The position numbers and the translations under genes are program-made. Below are positions 1-8,947 of a stretch of DNA of 64,000 nt, in pieces. Below the pieces are notes generated by a model, which ran no database searches, was not told the origin of the DNA, and saw only the letters and a program-made list of their open reading frames with translations. The stretch's first letter is position 1. Every line of letters begins with the position of its first letter. This stretch comes from Caballeronia sp. dw_276 (GTDB lineage Bacteria; Pseudomonadota; Gammaproteobacteria; Burkholderiales; Burkholderiaceae). Location of the stretch: NCBI RefSeq assembly GCF_018449635.1, contig NZ_JAAVUV010000005.1, positions 248,001-312,000 of the forward strand. The letters run 5' to 3'.

Positions 1-2
1 GA

Positions 3-1808
3 CGGTCAGTCACCGAAAAAGCGACGCAAACGGTCGGCGCGTTGTGGCTCGATCACGCGTGGCGCAAGGATCAGATTCTCGAGGCATATCTGAACCTCGT
101 GCCGTTTCGCGGTGAGATCGTGGGGTTATCGGCGTTATCGCAGACGTTGTTCGGCAAAGCGCCGTCCGGCTTGAACGAACGCGAAGCCGCGCTGACCGCC
201 GCGCTCGTGCGCGCGCCGAATGCGAACTACGCGAAGGTATCGTCGCGGGCGTGCGGGATCCTGCGCGACATGAACCGCTCGAAGGCGCCGGCCGCGGACC
301 CGTGCGTGAATCTCGACAGCTACGTGCAATTGACGCTGACACGCACGGCATCGGCTGACCAGCGTTTTTCAAATGCCGATTCCCTCGCGCCACATTTCGC
401 GCGCCGTATCGCGAACGAAGTCCATCCGGAAGCGGGCGCGCGCATCAAGTCCACGCTCGATACGCGCCTTCAACGCTTCGCCCGCGACTCGCTCGCGCGC
501 ACCTTGCTCGAACTCAACGCGCGCGCGCATCAGCGCAATGTGCATGACGGCGCGGCCATCGTGATCGATAACCGCAGCGGCGAAATCCTCGCGTGGGTCG
601 GCTCGGCAGGAGGGTTATCGAATGCGCCGGAAGTCGATGCGGTCGTCGCGCTGCGTCAGGCCGGCTCGACGCTGAAGCCGTTTTTATATGCTCAGGCCAT
701 CGATGAAAAACGCCTAACGTCCGCAAGCCTGCTCGATGACGCCCCGCTCGATCTAGCCACGGGCGGCGGTTTGTATATCCCGCAAAACTATGATCACGAT
801 TTCAAGGGCTGGGTGAGCATGCGCACGGCGCTCGGGTCGTCGCTGAACGTGCCGGCCGTGCGCACGCTCGTGATGGTCACGCCGCACAGGTTTGCAAAGA
901 CACTCGTGTCGCTCGGCTTGCCGCTAACCCAAGCCGGCGACTATTACGGTTTCAGCCTTGCGCTCGGCAGCGCGGACGTCACGCTTGCATCGCTTGCGAA
1001 CGCGTATCGCACGCTTGCGAATGGCGGCCTCGCGGGACAAATGTTCGACGTCGCAACGCACCCGCCGGCCGCAAGTCCGAAACGCATCTTCAGCCCGCAG
1101 GCAAGCTTCATCGTGACGAACGTCCTCGCCGATAACAACGCCCGCACGCGCACGTTCGGCTTCGACAGCGTGCTCGCGACGCGCTTCTTCAGCGCGGTCA
1201 AGACCGGCACGAGCAAGGACATGCGCGACAACTGGGCGGTAGGCTATACGTCGCGGTACACGGTTGGCGTATGGGTCGGCAACGCCGACGGCGCGCCCAT
1301 GTGGGACGTGTCGGGCGTGACAGGCGCCGCGCCGGTGTGGGCCGCGTTGGTCAACTATCTGCACCGGCAGACGCCAAGCCGAGCACCCACCCCGCCCGAA
1401 GGCGTGGTGCGCACGAAAATCACGTATCAAAACGATATCGAACCGGCGCGCGACGACTGGTTCCTGAGCGGCACGGAAATGTCGCGGATTGCGTTATCGG
1501 CGAATGCTGAAGGGACGGTTCTCAAAGGAGCGGCCCGAATCGCGACGCCGACCGATGGCACCATCTTCGCGCTCGACCCTGACATCCCTGCGGCGCGCCA
1601 GCGCGTCTGGTTCGAAAGTGGACAAGGCGCACCTTCGGGCAGCACCTGGCATCTGGACGGCAAGGCGGCAGGACGCGCGCAACGCATGGCATGGCTGCCG
1701 TGGCCGGGCCATCACACGCTGGAACTCATCGATACACACGGCGCAGTCGTTGATTCGGTGAAATTCGAAGTCCGCGGCGCATTCGCGAAAATCAAAACCA
1801 AGGGCTGA
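3..1808 (+). CDS. pbpC: Penicillin-binding protein 1C, 5' end outside window
   Basis: Bifunctional peptidoglycan glycosyltransferase/transpeptidase of the periplasmic face of the inner membrane. The frame is open from base 3, so the signal anchor and first part of the glycosyltransferase domain lie upstream of the window. The rest of the GT51 domain is visible to about base 250. The transpeptidase domain carries all three motifs: STLK (666-677, nucleophile Ser), SLN (840-848) and KTGTS (1200-1214). The last ~130 codons match the PBP1C C-terminal domain, which separates it from PBP1A/1B. Family members usually lie next to an alpha-2-macroglobulin gene, which would be off the left edge here. 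Intact at its 3' end. Confidence 0.93.
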   Translation, partial: RSVTEKATQTVGALWLDHAWRKDQILEAYLNLVPFRGEIVGLSALSQTLFGKAPSGLNEREAALTAALVRAPNANYAKVSSRACGILRDMNRSKAPAADPCVNLDSYVQLTLTRTASADQRFSNADSLAPHFARRIANEVHPEAGARIKSTLDTRLQRFARDSLARTLLELNARAHQRNVHDGAAIVIDNRSGEILAWVGSAGGLSNAPEVDAVVALRQAGSTLKPFLYAQAIDEKRLTSASLLDDAPLDLATGGGLYIPQNYDHDFKGWVSMRTALGSSLNVPAVRTLVMVTPHRFAKTLVSLGLPLTQAGDYYGFSLALGSADVTLASLANAYRTLANGGLAGQMFDVATHPPAASPKRIFSPQASFIVTNVLADNNARTRTFGFDSVLATRFFSAVKTGTSKDMRDNWAVGYTSRYTVGVWVGNADGAPMWDVSGVTGAAPVWAALVNYLHRQTPSRAPTPPEGVVRTKITYQNDIEPARDDWFLSGTEMSRIALSANAEGTVLKGAARIATPTDGTIFALDPDIPAARQRVWFESGQGAPSGSTWHLDGKAAGRAQRMAWLPWPGHHTLELIDTHGAVVDSVKFEVRGAFAKIKTKG

Positions 1809-2150
1809 CAAAAGCTGGATTCGATGACCGTCGGTTTAAGACAAAAGACAGATTAATCGCTAAGACATTCAAAACTGTTAAATCTCGACAGGTCCGTCCT
1901 CATCCGCCACGTGTCTGGTGATAATCGCTGAAGAGAAGCGAAACGTCGCGGCGAAAGCGATCCGGCAGCAAAATAATATCCGTCGATGTTGTCAAAATTA
2001 ATGCCGCCTGGGCTGATTCACGGTCGCCGCCATTATCCTGACGATCGTTTTGTCCTATGCTAGTTGGACTTTCTGGCCGGGCTTCCAGTAAAGTCGGGGC
2101 GGCACCGCGACACTCATTTCTCCTTTTGTTTTCAACCTGGAGCACTTGTC
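1809..2150. other. Intergenic region, no gene seen
   Basis: This 342 bp gap is AT-richer than its surroundings. Short reading frames in it have no ribosome site and no recognisable product. It must hold the promoter of the downstream helix-hairpin-helix gene, but I could not pick a convincing -35/-10 pair. Confidence 0.5.
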
Positions 2151-2732
2151 ATGCTTAAAAAGCTGTTGATGTTGTTTCTGGCCTTTTCGTTGTCGATGGG
2201 CGCTGCATTCGCTGCCACCGACGTGAACACCGCGGACCAGGCCTCGCTTGAAGCCATCAAAGGGCTGGGTCCAGTGAAGTCGAAAGCGATCATCGACGAA
2301 CGGACTGCAAACGGCCCGTTTAAGGACGCCGACGATCTCGCCAATCGCGTGAAAGGACTTGGCACGAAGTCCGTCGGGCATCTGGAGGAAGCGGGGCTGA
2401 CAATCGGCGGTTCATCCGCGCCGCCAACGGGCGCGAAGCCGGCCAAGACGCCCGCAACGAGCACGAGCGCCGCGCCGGGTAAATCGACGGTGAAGTCCTC
2501 GACCGCAGCGACTGCCGCGACCTCTCCTGCAGCGACCACGGCCACCACGCCTGCAGTCACGCCGGATGCGGCATCGGCTCCGAAGGGCAAGAAATCGAAG
2601 AAAGCGAAAGCCGCCGAAGCTGCAAGCAGCCCGGCCACGGCCACCGCCGATGCGGCATCTGGCGCGAGCGGCGCCAAGGCATCGAAGAAGTCAAAGAAGA
2701 AGAAAGCCGCGAGCGACGCGGCAGCAACCTGA
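2151..2732 (+). CDS. ComEA-like helix-hairpin-helix DNA-binding protein with Ala/Lys tail
   Basis: 193-residue exported protein. Residues 1-21 form a signal peptide (Lys-rich start, hydrophobic core, cleavage near AFA). Residues ~23-80 are a helix-hairpin-helix domain of the ComEA type, including the turn GLGPVKSKAI and a second hairpin around GLGTKSVGHL. From ~85 to the end the chain is low complexity: Ala/Thr/Ser/Pro with Lys clusters (KGKKSKKAK, KASKKSKKKK), like a histone-H1 tail. The start at 2151 is chosen because it gives the signal peptide and follows TGGAGC; the frame stays open upstream. ComEA proteins bind DNA in the periplasm during natural uptake. No other competence gene is near, so the role is an inference. 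The tail is unusual for bare ComEA and could add non-specific DNA binding. Confidence 0.85.
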   Translation: MLKKLLMLFLAFSLSMGAAFAATDVNTADQASLEAIKGLGPVKSKAIIDERTANGPFKDADDLANRVKGLGTKSVGHLEEAGLTIGGSSAPPTGAKPAKTPATSTSAAPGKSTVKSSTAATAATSPAATTATTPAVTPDAASAPKGKKSKKAKAAEAASSPATATADAASGASGAKASKKSKKKKAASDAAAT

Positions 2733-2737
2733 GGAAG

Positions 2738-2759
2738 CGGCGCGTTTTTTTACGCGCCG
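2738..2759 (+). terminator. Hairpin after the helix-hairpin-helix gene
   Basis: Perfect 8 bp stem CGGCGCGT/ACGCGCCG starting six bases after the stop codon. The T-run forms the loop rather than following the stem, so it is an atypical terminator candidate. Confidence 0.4.
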
Positions 2760-2852
2760 ACAACCTGATGCGAGAGCGTGTCATTCGTGCAATGGCCACA
2801 AACACGACGCTTGAGCTTCAGGGTACGCAGGTCGCTTTGTAGCAGAACACTC

Positions 2853-2906
2853 GCCGTCCGGACGGACGGCACCTTGTTCGCCCGGCTACTGCTTTCCAAC
2901 CGGGCG
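2853..2906 (+). other. Two consecutive GC hairpins upstream of the YidB-like gene
   Basis: GCCGTCC/GGACGGC (2853-2870) and CGCCCGG/CCGGGCG (2879-2906) are perfect 7 bp stems 35 bases ahead of the start codon at 2942. They could shape the mRNA leader or be a weak attenuator. There is no T-run after either stem. Confidence 0.35.
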
Positions 2907-2941
2907 ATAATCAACCCGCATCGCTTTTGAGAGAGACAGCC

Positions 2942-3388
2942 ATGAGCCTACTCGATACCCTCGCCTCCTCCTTCGGCAAATCGTCACCGGAAGGTGGCGG
3001 CGCAGCGCCGGCCGGTCTGGCCGCCATTGCAATGGAATTCATCAACAACCAGCCGGGCGGCCTGACAGGATTGATCCAGCGCTTCCATGAAAACGGCGCC
3101 GGTGACGTTGTGTCATCGTGGATTGGTCATGGCGAAAACAAGCCGATCGGTTCGGACACCCTGACGAACGTACTGGGTTCGGGTGCGGTCACCGACCTGG
3201 CGCAGAAGGCCGGCGTGTCAGGCGACCAGTTGAGCGGCATGCTCGCTGCAGTGCTGCCGCATCTGGTGGACAAGGCAACGCCCAACGGCGAAGTGCCGGC
3301 CGACGGCAAGCTCGATTTGAGCAGCGTGCTCGGTTCGCTCGGCGGTCTGGGCGGCCTGTTCGGCAAGGGCGAAGAGCCGAAGGCTTGA
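2942..3388 (+). CDS. YidB-family (DUF937) protein
   Basis: 148-residue protein of the YidB/DUF937 family, whose function is not established. Typical features are the start MSLLDTLASSFG, the segment FHENGAGDVVSSWIGHGEN around residues 50-70, the Leu/Gly-rich middle where a carrier-like helical bundle is predicted, and the glycine-rich end LGGLGGLFGKG. It has no signal peptide. ATG 2942 follows GAGAGAGA; an in-frame TTG five codons earlier overlaps that ribosome site and is rejected. It shares a bidirectional terminator with the convergent gene downstream and appears monocistronic. Confidence 0.85.
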   Translation: MSLLDTLASSFGKSSPEGGGAAPAGLAAIAMEFINNQPGGLTGLIQRFHENGAGDVVSSWIGHGENKPIGSDTLTNVLGSGAVTDLAQKAGVSGDQLSGMLAAVLPHLVDKATPNGEVPADGKLDLSSVLGSLGGLGGLFGKGEEPKA

Positions 3389-3431
3389 GCGTGCTTCGCT
3401 TTTGAGTTGTTCCTGAGTTTTCGCCTGAGAT

Positions 3432-3468
3432 AAAAAGGGGCATCGGAGTGATCCGATGCCCCTTTTTT
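3432..3468. terminator. Bidirectional intrinsic terminator
   Basis: AAAAGGGGCATCGGA and TCCGATGCCCCTTTT pair around the loop GTGA, with a T-run on the plus side and A-run on the other. It ends both the YidB-like gene and the convergent NTF2-like gene, whose stop is at 3470. Confidence 0.9.
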
Positions 3469-3469
3469 C

Positions 3470-3904
3470 TTAGTGCTTGAAACCCTGACGTGCGAGCAGT
3501 TTCCAACCGTTGCCAGCCTTCTTCCAGACCATCAACTGATCGAGCTCAACATCGGTCTGCTTACCATCGCTTTCCACCGTCGTCGAAAAATGATCCCGGA
3601 CGATTGCGTTATCGCCGGCGAGCGTCACGCTCGGCTGAGTCAGGTCGATGCGCTTGTAGTGCGTCTTGCCGCTCACGATCGTATCGATATAAACCTGCTG
3701 GTTCTGAACCGAGGCGTTCGAGTGACCGTAGCTCAACGTCGGCGTGGTCAGCGCCTTGAGTTCGGCGCCGTTGGCCGCGATCATCGCGGCATGCAGCCGC
3801 TGAACGGCCGAGTCGAGGGATGCCTGATCGCTGGCTTTAGCGTAGACGTTCACCGAAGCAGCGCAGGCGATGGCCGCTGCCACCAAGAGTTTAAGTTTGG
3901 TCAT
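3470..3904 (-). CDS. Secreted NTF2-like (DUF4440) small protein
   Basis: 144-residue protein with a clear signal peptide (MTKLKLLVAAAIACAASVNV, cleavage near VYA). The mature part has the cone-shaped SnoaL/DUF4440 pattern: a long N-terminal helix (SLDSAVQRLHAAMIAANGAE), a short ALTTPTLSYGHSN segment, then alternating strands ending in LMVWKKAGNGWKLLARQ. Such domains bind small ligands or act as enzymes, but this subfamily has no assigned reaction. It is probably periplasmic. It is transcribed alone and convergent with the YidB-like gene. Confidence 0.8.
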   Translation of the reverse strand: MTKLKLLVAAAIACAASVNVYAKASDQASLDSAVQRLHAAMIAANGAELKALTTPTLSYGHSNASVQNQQVYIDTIVSGKTHYKRIDLTQPSVTLAGDNAIVRDHFSTTVESDGKQTDVELDQLMVWKKAGNGWKLLARQGFKH

Positions 3905-4083
3905 GTTCGAGCTTTTAAGGTTGGTTAGAACGGACGTCCTACGACTGCATCCTTGCAGAACAATCCATCATCGAATCACGGATCACTTTTTAGATACGAC
4001 GTCAGATAACTGTGTCGCAGATTATCACGATGCCCAAACATCGCTAACGGGGTAAACCCAAACCTTTCGCTACCCGATGAACG

Positions 4084-4113
4084 AAAAAAACGCCCGGCGA
4101 ACTTCGTCGGGCG
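4084..4113 (-). terminator. Terminator of clpB
   Basis: CGCCCG (4091-4096) pairs with CGGGCG (4108-4113); reading on the minus strand the stem is followed by seven T (4084-4090). It lies 26 bases past the clpB stop codon. Confidence 0.88.
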
Positions 4114-4138
4114 TTTCCAGCAACCCACAACAAGCGTC

Positions 4139-6736
4139 TTAATGCACGATGCGATCGAACACCAGTTCGCCATCCCGGACATCGACCGGAATCACGTCCT
4201 TCGGCCCGAACTTGCCGGCCAGGATCAGCTTCGCAACCGGGTTCTCGATCTGCTGCTGGATCGCGCGCTTCAACGGCCGCGCGCCGAACACCGGGTCATA
4301 ACCCACCTTGCCGATCAACTCCAGCGCTGCGTCCGATACATCCAGCTGCATCTCCAGCTTCGCGAGCCGTTCATGCAAGCGCTGCAACTGAATCTTCGCG
4401 ATCGACTGGATGTTGCTGCGGTCGAGCGAATGGAACACGACAACGTCATCGATACGATTCAAGAACTCCGGCCGGAAGTGCAGCTTCACCTCTTCCCACA
4501 CGGCGTCCTTCACGGCTTCGTGCGGCTCGCCGACCATCGACTGAATCACGTGCGATCCAAGATTCGATGTCATCACGATCACCGTATTCTTGAAGTCCAC
4601 GGTGCGCCCTTGCCCGTCGGTCATGCGGCCGTCGTCGAGTACTTGCAGCAGCACGTTGAACACATCCGGATGCGCCTTTTCGATTTCATCGAGCAGGATC
4701 ACGCTGTAGGGCTTCCGGCGCACGAGCTCGGTCAGATAACCGCCCTCTTCATAACCCACGTATCCCGGCGGCGCACCGATCAAACGCGCGACGCTGTGCT
4801 TCTCCATGAACTCGCTCATGTCGATACGAATCAGGTGATCCTCCGAGTCGAACAGGAACGCGGCGAGCGCCTTGCACAATTCGGTCTTGCCCACGCCGGT
4901 CGGCCCGAGGAACAGGAACGAACCATACGGACGATTCGGATCGGACAGACCGGCCCGCGAACGGCGGATAGCATCGGCGACTGCGCCAATCGCTTCGTCC
5001 TGCCCAATCACACGTTCATGCAACTTGGCTTCGATCTGCAAGAGCTTGTCCCGCTCGCCCTGCATCATGCGCGACACGGGAATGCCGGTCGAACGCGACA
5101 CGACTTCCGCAATTTCCTCGGCGCCCACTTGCGTGCGCAACAAACGCGGCCGCGTGGGATTGCTCTGCTCGGCGGTCTCGGCTTGCGTCACTTGCTTCAA
5201 CTGCGCCTCGAGCCCCGGCAACTTGCCGTACTGCAACTCAGCCACTTTTTCGAGCTTGCCTTCGCGCTGCAAACGCACGATATCCGCGCGCACTTTCTCG
5301 ATCTCTTCCTTGAGCGTCGCGCTGCCCTGCACCGCAGCTTTTTCCGCCATCCAGATTTCCTCGAGATCGGAATATTCGCGATCGAGCCGTTCGATTTCCT
5401 CTTCGATCAATTGCAGGCGCTTCTGCGATGCCTCGTCCTTTTCCTTCTTCACGGCTTCGCGCTCGATCTTCAACTGGATCAGCCGACGGTCGAGCCGGTC
5501 CATCTCTTCGGGCTTCGAATCGATTTCCATCTTGATGCGTGACGCGGCTTCATCGATCAGATCGATGGCCTTGTCCGGCAGGAAACGGTCCGTGATATAG
5601 CGATGCGACAACTCGGCCGCCGCGACAATCGCCGGATCGGTGATCTCGACGCCGTGATGCAGCTCGTACTTTTCTTGCAAGCCGCGCAGGATCGCGATGG
5701 TCGCTTCCACCGACGGTTCATCCACGAGCACCTTCTGGAAACGGCGTTCGAGCGCGGCGTCTTTCTCGATGTACTTGCGATATTCGTCCAGCGTGGTTGC
5801 GCCGATGCAATGCAGCTCGCCGCGCGAGAGCGCCGGCTTGAGCATGTTGCCCGCGTCCATGGCGCCTTCCGCTTTACCGGCGCCGACCATGGTATGAATT
5901 TCATCGATGAAAACGATGGTCTGCCCTTCGTCCTTCGCGATGTCGCTGAGCACGGACTTGAGACGCTCCTCGAATTCCCCGCGATACTTTGCGCCGGCCA
6001 GCAACGCGGCCATATCGAGTGAAAGCACGCGCTTGCTCTTGAGCGACTCCGGCACTTCGCCGTTGACGATCCGCTGCGCAAGACCTTCCACGATCGCGGT
6101 CTTACCCACGCCCGGTTCGCCGATCAACACCGGATTGTTCTTCGTCCGGCGTTGCAGGATCTGGATGGAACGGCGGATTTCGTCGTCGCGTCCAATCACC
6201 GGATCGAGCTTACCGGCGCGGGCGCGCTCGGTCAGGTCGACGGTGTATTTCTTCAGCGCGCCGCGCTGGCTTTCGGCGTCCTGGCTATGCACCTGGCCGC
6301 CGCCACGCACGGTGTTGATCGCAGCTTCGAGCGCCTTGCGCGTCAGGCCGTGCTGCTTGGCGAGACGGCCCGCTTCGCCTTTGTCGTCGGCGACTGCGAG
6401 CAGGAACATCTCGCTCGCGATGAACGTGTCGTTCAGCTTTTGCGCTTCCTTGTCCGCGCTGTTGAGCAGACCGGCGAGTTCACGGCTGACCTGGACATTG
6501 CCGTCCGTGCCCTGCACTTGCGGCAAACGGGCCATTGCGTCTTTCAACGCGGTTTCCAGCGCCTGAACCTGTACGCCCGCCTGCGAGAGCAGCGAGCGCG
6601 CGGAACCGTCCTGTTGCGCAATCAGCGCAGCAAGCAGATGAACCGGTTCGATGTATTGATTGTCATTGCCGACAGCTAGGCTTTGCGCGTCGGCCAGTGC
6701 TTCCTGGAACTTAGTGGTGAGCTTGTCGATTCTCAT
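4139..6736 (-). CDS. clpB: ATP-dependent disaggregase ClpB
   Basis: 865 residues, the usual ClpB length. Hexameric Hsp100 chaperone that extracts polypeptides from aggregates with DnaK/DnaJ/GrpE. Domain order: Clp-N repeats (1-145), first AAA+ domain with Walker A GEPGVGKT (206-213) and Walker B FIDEIH, a coiled-coil middle domain (~400-530, heptad-rich Lys/Glu/Leu), and a second AAA+ domain with GPTGVGKT near residue 605, Walker B LDEIEKA and the sensor-2 arginine motif [10 protein letters not shown] 6736 is chosen because it gives the conserved start [10 protein letters not shown] and follows GGAGG; a longer in-frame start would swallow that ribosome site. A sigma-32-type promoter lies just upstream. 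Confidence 0.98.
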   Translation of the reverse strand: MRIDKLTTKFQEALADAQSLAVGNDNQYIEPVHLLAALIAQQDGSARSLLSQAGVQVQALETALKDAMARLPQVQGTDGNVQVSRELAGLLNSADKEAQKLNDTFIASEMFLLAVADDKGEAGRLAKQHGLTRKALEAAINTVRGGGQVHSQDAESQRGALKKYTVDLTERARAGKLDPVIGRDDEIRRSIQILQRRTKNNPVLIGEPGVGKTAIVEGLAQRIVNGEVPESLKSKRVLSLDMAALLAGAKYRGEFEERLKSVLSDIAKDEGQTIVFIDEIHTMVGAGKAEGAMDAGNMLKPALSRGELHCIGATTLDEYRKYIEKDAALERRFQKVLVDEPSVEATIAILRGLQEKYELHHGVEITDPAIVAAAELSHRYITDRFLPDKAIDLIDEAASRIKMEIDSKPEEMDRLDRRLIQLKIEREAVKKEKDEASQKRLQLIEEEIERLDREYSDLEEIWMAEKAAVQGSATLKEEIEKVRADIVRLQREGKLEKVAELQYGKLPGLEAQLKQVTQAETAEQSNPTRPRLLRTQVGAEEIAEVVSRSTGIPVSRMMQGERDKLLQIEAKLHERVIGQDEAIGAVADAIRRSRAGLSDPNRPYGSFLFLGPTGVGKTELCKALAAFLFDSEDHLIRIDMSEFMEKHSVARLIGAPPGYVGYEEGGYLTELVRRKPYSVILLDEIEKAHPDVFNVLLQVLDDGRMTDGQGRTVDFKNTVIVMTSNLGSHVIQSMVGEPHEAVKDAVWEEVKLHFRPEFLNRIDDVVVFHSLDRSNIQSIAKIQLQRLHERLAKLEMQLDVSDAALELIGKVGYDPVFGARPLKRAIQQQIENPVAKLILAGKFGPKDVIPVDVRDGELVFDRIVH

Positions 6737-6742
6737 ATTGAT

Positions 6743-6748
6743 GCCTCC
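6743..6748 (-). promoter_or_regulatory. Ribosome binding site deciding the clpB start
   Basis: GGAGG on the minus strand, six bases before ATG 6736. It rules out the longer in-frame start 27 codons upstream. Confidence 0.8.
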
Positions 6749-6767
6749 AAATCGGGATGTATTCAAA

Positions 6768-6793
6768 ATGAGGGGTGATCCGGCACTTTCAAG
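6768..6793 (-). promoter_or_regulatory. Sigma-32 (heat-shock) promoter of clpB
   Basis: On the minus strand CTTGAAA (6793-6787) is followed after 11 bases by CCCCTCAT (6775-6768). This matches the known RpoH pattern CTTGAAA - 11 to 16 - CCCCATnT with one inserted or changed base. It sits 32 bases before the clpB start codon, leaving room for a short leader with GGAGG. Confidence 0.75.
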
Positions 6794-6925
6794 CGCTTCG
6801 GTGCCCGAAAACGGCAATTTTTTTAATAAATCGTTAAATCGGGCGAGAGGCGGCGTCGGGCGTGCTCGAGGCTCGGAGAGGACGGTCTATCGGCACGCCG
6901 ATAGCGCGCCGGAACCGGATCGAAT

Positions 6926-7429
6926 CTAACTTCGACCGGCGTTTTGACCTGACCCGGTTGCATCTGCTTTTCTGGTTGGCATGAACCGCACGATGCCGAG
7001 CAAACCCGCGAGTTCGTCCGCCGGCGACGCCAGATCGCCTATGGTATGCCGATCGAGCTCGGCAAGAAAAGCATCGCGGGCTGCCGCAAACACGCCTTTC
7101 AACTGGCAATGCGACTGGATCACGCAATGCCGGTGCGCTTCGTTGTCCCCGGCAAAACAACCGACGATCGAAAAATCGTTCTCCGTCTTGCGCACCACCT
7201 CACCGATAGTCAGAAGCGGCGTACGAGGGTCAAGCCTCAGGCCGCCATTACGGCCGCGAAGCGTCTCCACCCAGCCCAGTTCGCCAAGCCGCTGCACCAC
7301 TTTCATCAAGTGATTCTTCGAGATGCCGTATGCCTCCGAGATTTCCTGAATCGTCGCCAGTCCTTCGGGCCGAACAGCAAGGTAAAGCATGACGCGCAGG
7401 GAATAATCGGTGTAATCGGTTAGTCGCAT
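6926..7429 (-). CDS. nsrR: Rrf2-family nitric-oxide-sensing repressor NsrR
   Basis: 167 residues. The N-terminus MRLTDYTDYSLRVMLYLA is the NsrR form of the Rrf2 winged helix; the recognition helix is around ISKNHLMKVVQRL (residues 36-48). Three cysteines, C91, C102 and C108, are placed where Rrf2 proteins bind a [2Fe-2S] or [4Fe-4S] cluster, which NO destroys to relieve repression. It is divergent from a group III truncated haemoglobin gene at 7902, a sensible NO-detoxification target. IscR is the alternative Rrf2 member, but the start motif and the wider Cys spacing favour NsrR. The C-terminal ~25 residues are variable and polar. Confidence 0.87.
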   Translation of the reverse strand: MRLTDYTDYSLRVMLYLAVRPEGLATIQEISEAYGISKNHLMKVVQRLGELGWVETLRGRNGGLRLDPRTPLLTIGEVVRKTENDFSIVGCFAGDNEAHRHCVIQSHCQLKGVFAAARDAFLAELDRHTIGDLASPADELAGLLGIVRFMPTRKADATGSGQNAGRS

Positions 7430-7901
7430 TAGGGTATTCGCGTAGAGTCGCGTTATTCAGTCGCGCTTCAATCGCACGCGGATGGGCGCATTGGTGCGAT
7501 AAATGGCACGTTGGCGGCGCTTGATAATTTGTCGGTCCCGCGCCAATTCTGGTCGGGCGCGCACGCGGGACGCCCACGTGGCGCAGCGGTGCAAAGCTGG
7601 TTGAAGTGTCGGAGCCGGCATGCGTGTGTCCGGACTCGACTTGCGCTTCATCATTGCCGCGGCAACCCGCCGCTCTTCACGACGGAGCTTTCAGGCGTGG
7701 ACGTCGATTATCATGGGACGCCCACTCGCGAGAAAACGTGAAATTGCATTTCACGGCATGGGCGCTATTCTGCGACATATTTTCGGTTAATTCACTTTTC
7801 TTCTAAATCGTCCTGTTATCAAGCTTCGCTCGCAGATAAAGGGCCGGTTCACAGAAGTCGATGAAAACCGCTTCAATCCTTGCATCAAACGTATTCAAAC
7901 C
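7430..7901. other. Divergent nsrR / haemoglobin control region
   Basis: This 472 bp gap holds both promoters of the divergent pair. It contains one striking palindrome (7738-7754, listed separately). I see no ORF with a credible start. Confidence 0.5.
7738..7754. promoter_or_regulatory. Palindrome, possible NsrR operator
   Basis: GTGAAAT-TGC-ATTTCAC is a perfect 7+3+7 inverted repeat ~150 bases upstream of the haemoglobin gene. It contains TGCATTT, which resembles the half-site described for enterobacterial NsrR operators. The assignment to NsrR is an inference from context. Confidence 0.5.
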
Positions 7902-8456
7902 ATGATCGATTCCGCAATCCAATCCGCGCCGCCTGGCCGGATTTCGCAGCCAAGCGAAGCGAATATCCGCGAACTCGTTGAGGTGTTCTACGCACGCGTG
8001 GATGACGATCCGTTGCTCGGCCCGATCTTTGCGCGCGAGCTGACGGGACGCTGGGACGCGCATTTCGCAAAGATGACGACTTTCTGGTCGAGCCTGGTGC
8101 TGGGGACGAAGGACTACCGGGGTAACGTTCAGGAAGCGCACCGGCCGCTGGGTGACATTGAACCGCAGCATTTTGCCCGCTGGCTCACGCTTTTTCTCGA
8201 TACCGTCGAAACACGCTACGAACCTGCCGCCGCCGTTCAGTTCATGGAACCGGCGCTGCGCATTGCGCAGAGCCTGCAGTTGAGCAAGTTCGGCTGGGAT
8301 TACAGGATTCCCGAGGCGCAGACCGCGTTGCTTGATTCGCTCAAACGCTTGCGCAGAGGCGAGCGCGAGGCGGAACCGTCAGCGGAACTGCCTGACCGGA
8401 GCGGCGCAACGCCGTTTCCCGTGAATGTGGCAGGCGTGGACAGCGGCAAATCCTGA
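7902..8456 (+). CDS. Group III truncated haemoglobin
   Basis: 184 residues; the globin core spans ~20-145 and is followed by a ~40-residue polar tail not needed for the fold. Group III marks are seen: FYARVDDDPLLGPIF in helix B, HFAKMTTFW (54-62), the segment LGTKDYRGN, and the proximal histidine H90 in QHFARWLTLF. Proteins of this group bind O2/NO and are linked to NO or redox stress. The divergent nsrR gene supports an NO role here. The tail (SAELPDRSGATPF) is longer than in typical ~130-residue members. Confidence 0.87.
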   Translation: MIDSAIQSAPPGRISQPSEANIRELVEVFYARVDDDPLLGPIFARELTGRWDAHFAKMTTFWSSLVLGTKDYRGNVQEAHRPLGDIEPQHFARWLTLFLDTVETRYEPAAAVQFMEPALRIAQSLQLSKFGWDYRIPEAQTALLDSLKRLRRGEREAEPSAELPDRSGATPFPVNVAGVDSGKS

Positions 8457-8481
8457 GCGGGTGGAGCTTTTACGCCGTCGC

Positions 8482-8946
8482 TCAAGGTGCATCGATGCCC
8501 CATCGCGCGAGCGCGGCATCGTCCGACTCGCGTGCGTCCACCCATTTCTCGCCGCGTTCCGTCTTCTCCTTCTTCCAGAACGGCGCCTGCGTTTTCAGGT
8601 AATCCATTACGAACGCGCACGAATCGAACGCTTCCGCGCGATGCACCGCCGTCGTTGCCACCAGCACGATCTGATCGAGCGGCAACAGCTTTCCCACCCG
8701 ATGCACAATCAGCACGTCCGACCCCGGCCAGCGATTCCGCGCCCGCGCCGCGATCGCTTCCAGCGCCTTTTCAGTCATGCCGGGATAATGTTCCAGCTCC
8801 ATTGTATGGACGGTCTGGCCTTCATTCAGATCCCGGACCGTGCCGACAAAACACGCGACGGCGCCGACCTTGGGATTATCGGCACGTAGCGCGGCGACTT
8901 CGGCGCTGATGTCGAAATCGGCTTCCTGCACGCGAATTCGAGTCAT
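8482..8946 (-). CDS. moaE: Molybdopterin synthase large subunit MoaE
   Basis: 154 residues, normal size. With MoaD it inserts two sulfurs into cyclic pyranopterin monophosphate to make molybdopterin. Diagnostic segments are GAVACFVGTVRD (28-39), LEHYPGM, HRVGKLLPLDQIVLVA with the conserved HR.G, HRAEAF, and the catalytic-lysine stretch FWKKEKTERGEKWVDA. Its start is one base before the moaD stop, so the two are translationally coupled at the end of a moeA-moaD-moaE operon. Confidence 0.97.
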   Translation of the reverse strand: MTRIRVQEADFDISAEVAALRADNPKVGAVACFVGTVRDLNEGQTVHTMELEHYPGMTEKALEAIAARARNRWPGSDVLIVHRVGKLLPLDQIVLVATTAVHRAEAFDSCAFVMDYLKTQAPFWKKEKTERGEKWVDARESDDAALARWGIDAP

Positions 8947-8947
8947 G

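Noticed and set aside
1900-2145. Minus-strand 81-residue frame after pbpC
   Set aside because: It covers the ribosome site of the next gene and has no credible start or product.
4142-5542. 466-residue frame antisense to clpB
   Set aside because: Shadow of clpB with low-complexity His/Arg/Leu content; no domain.
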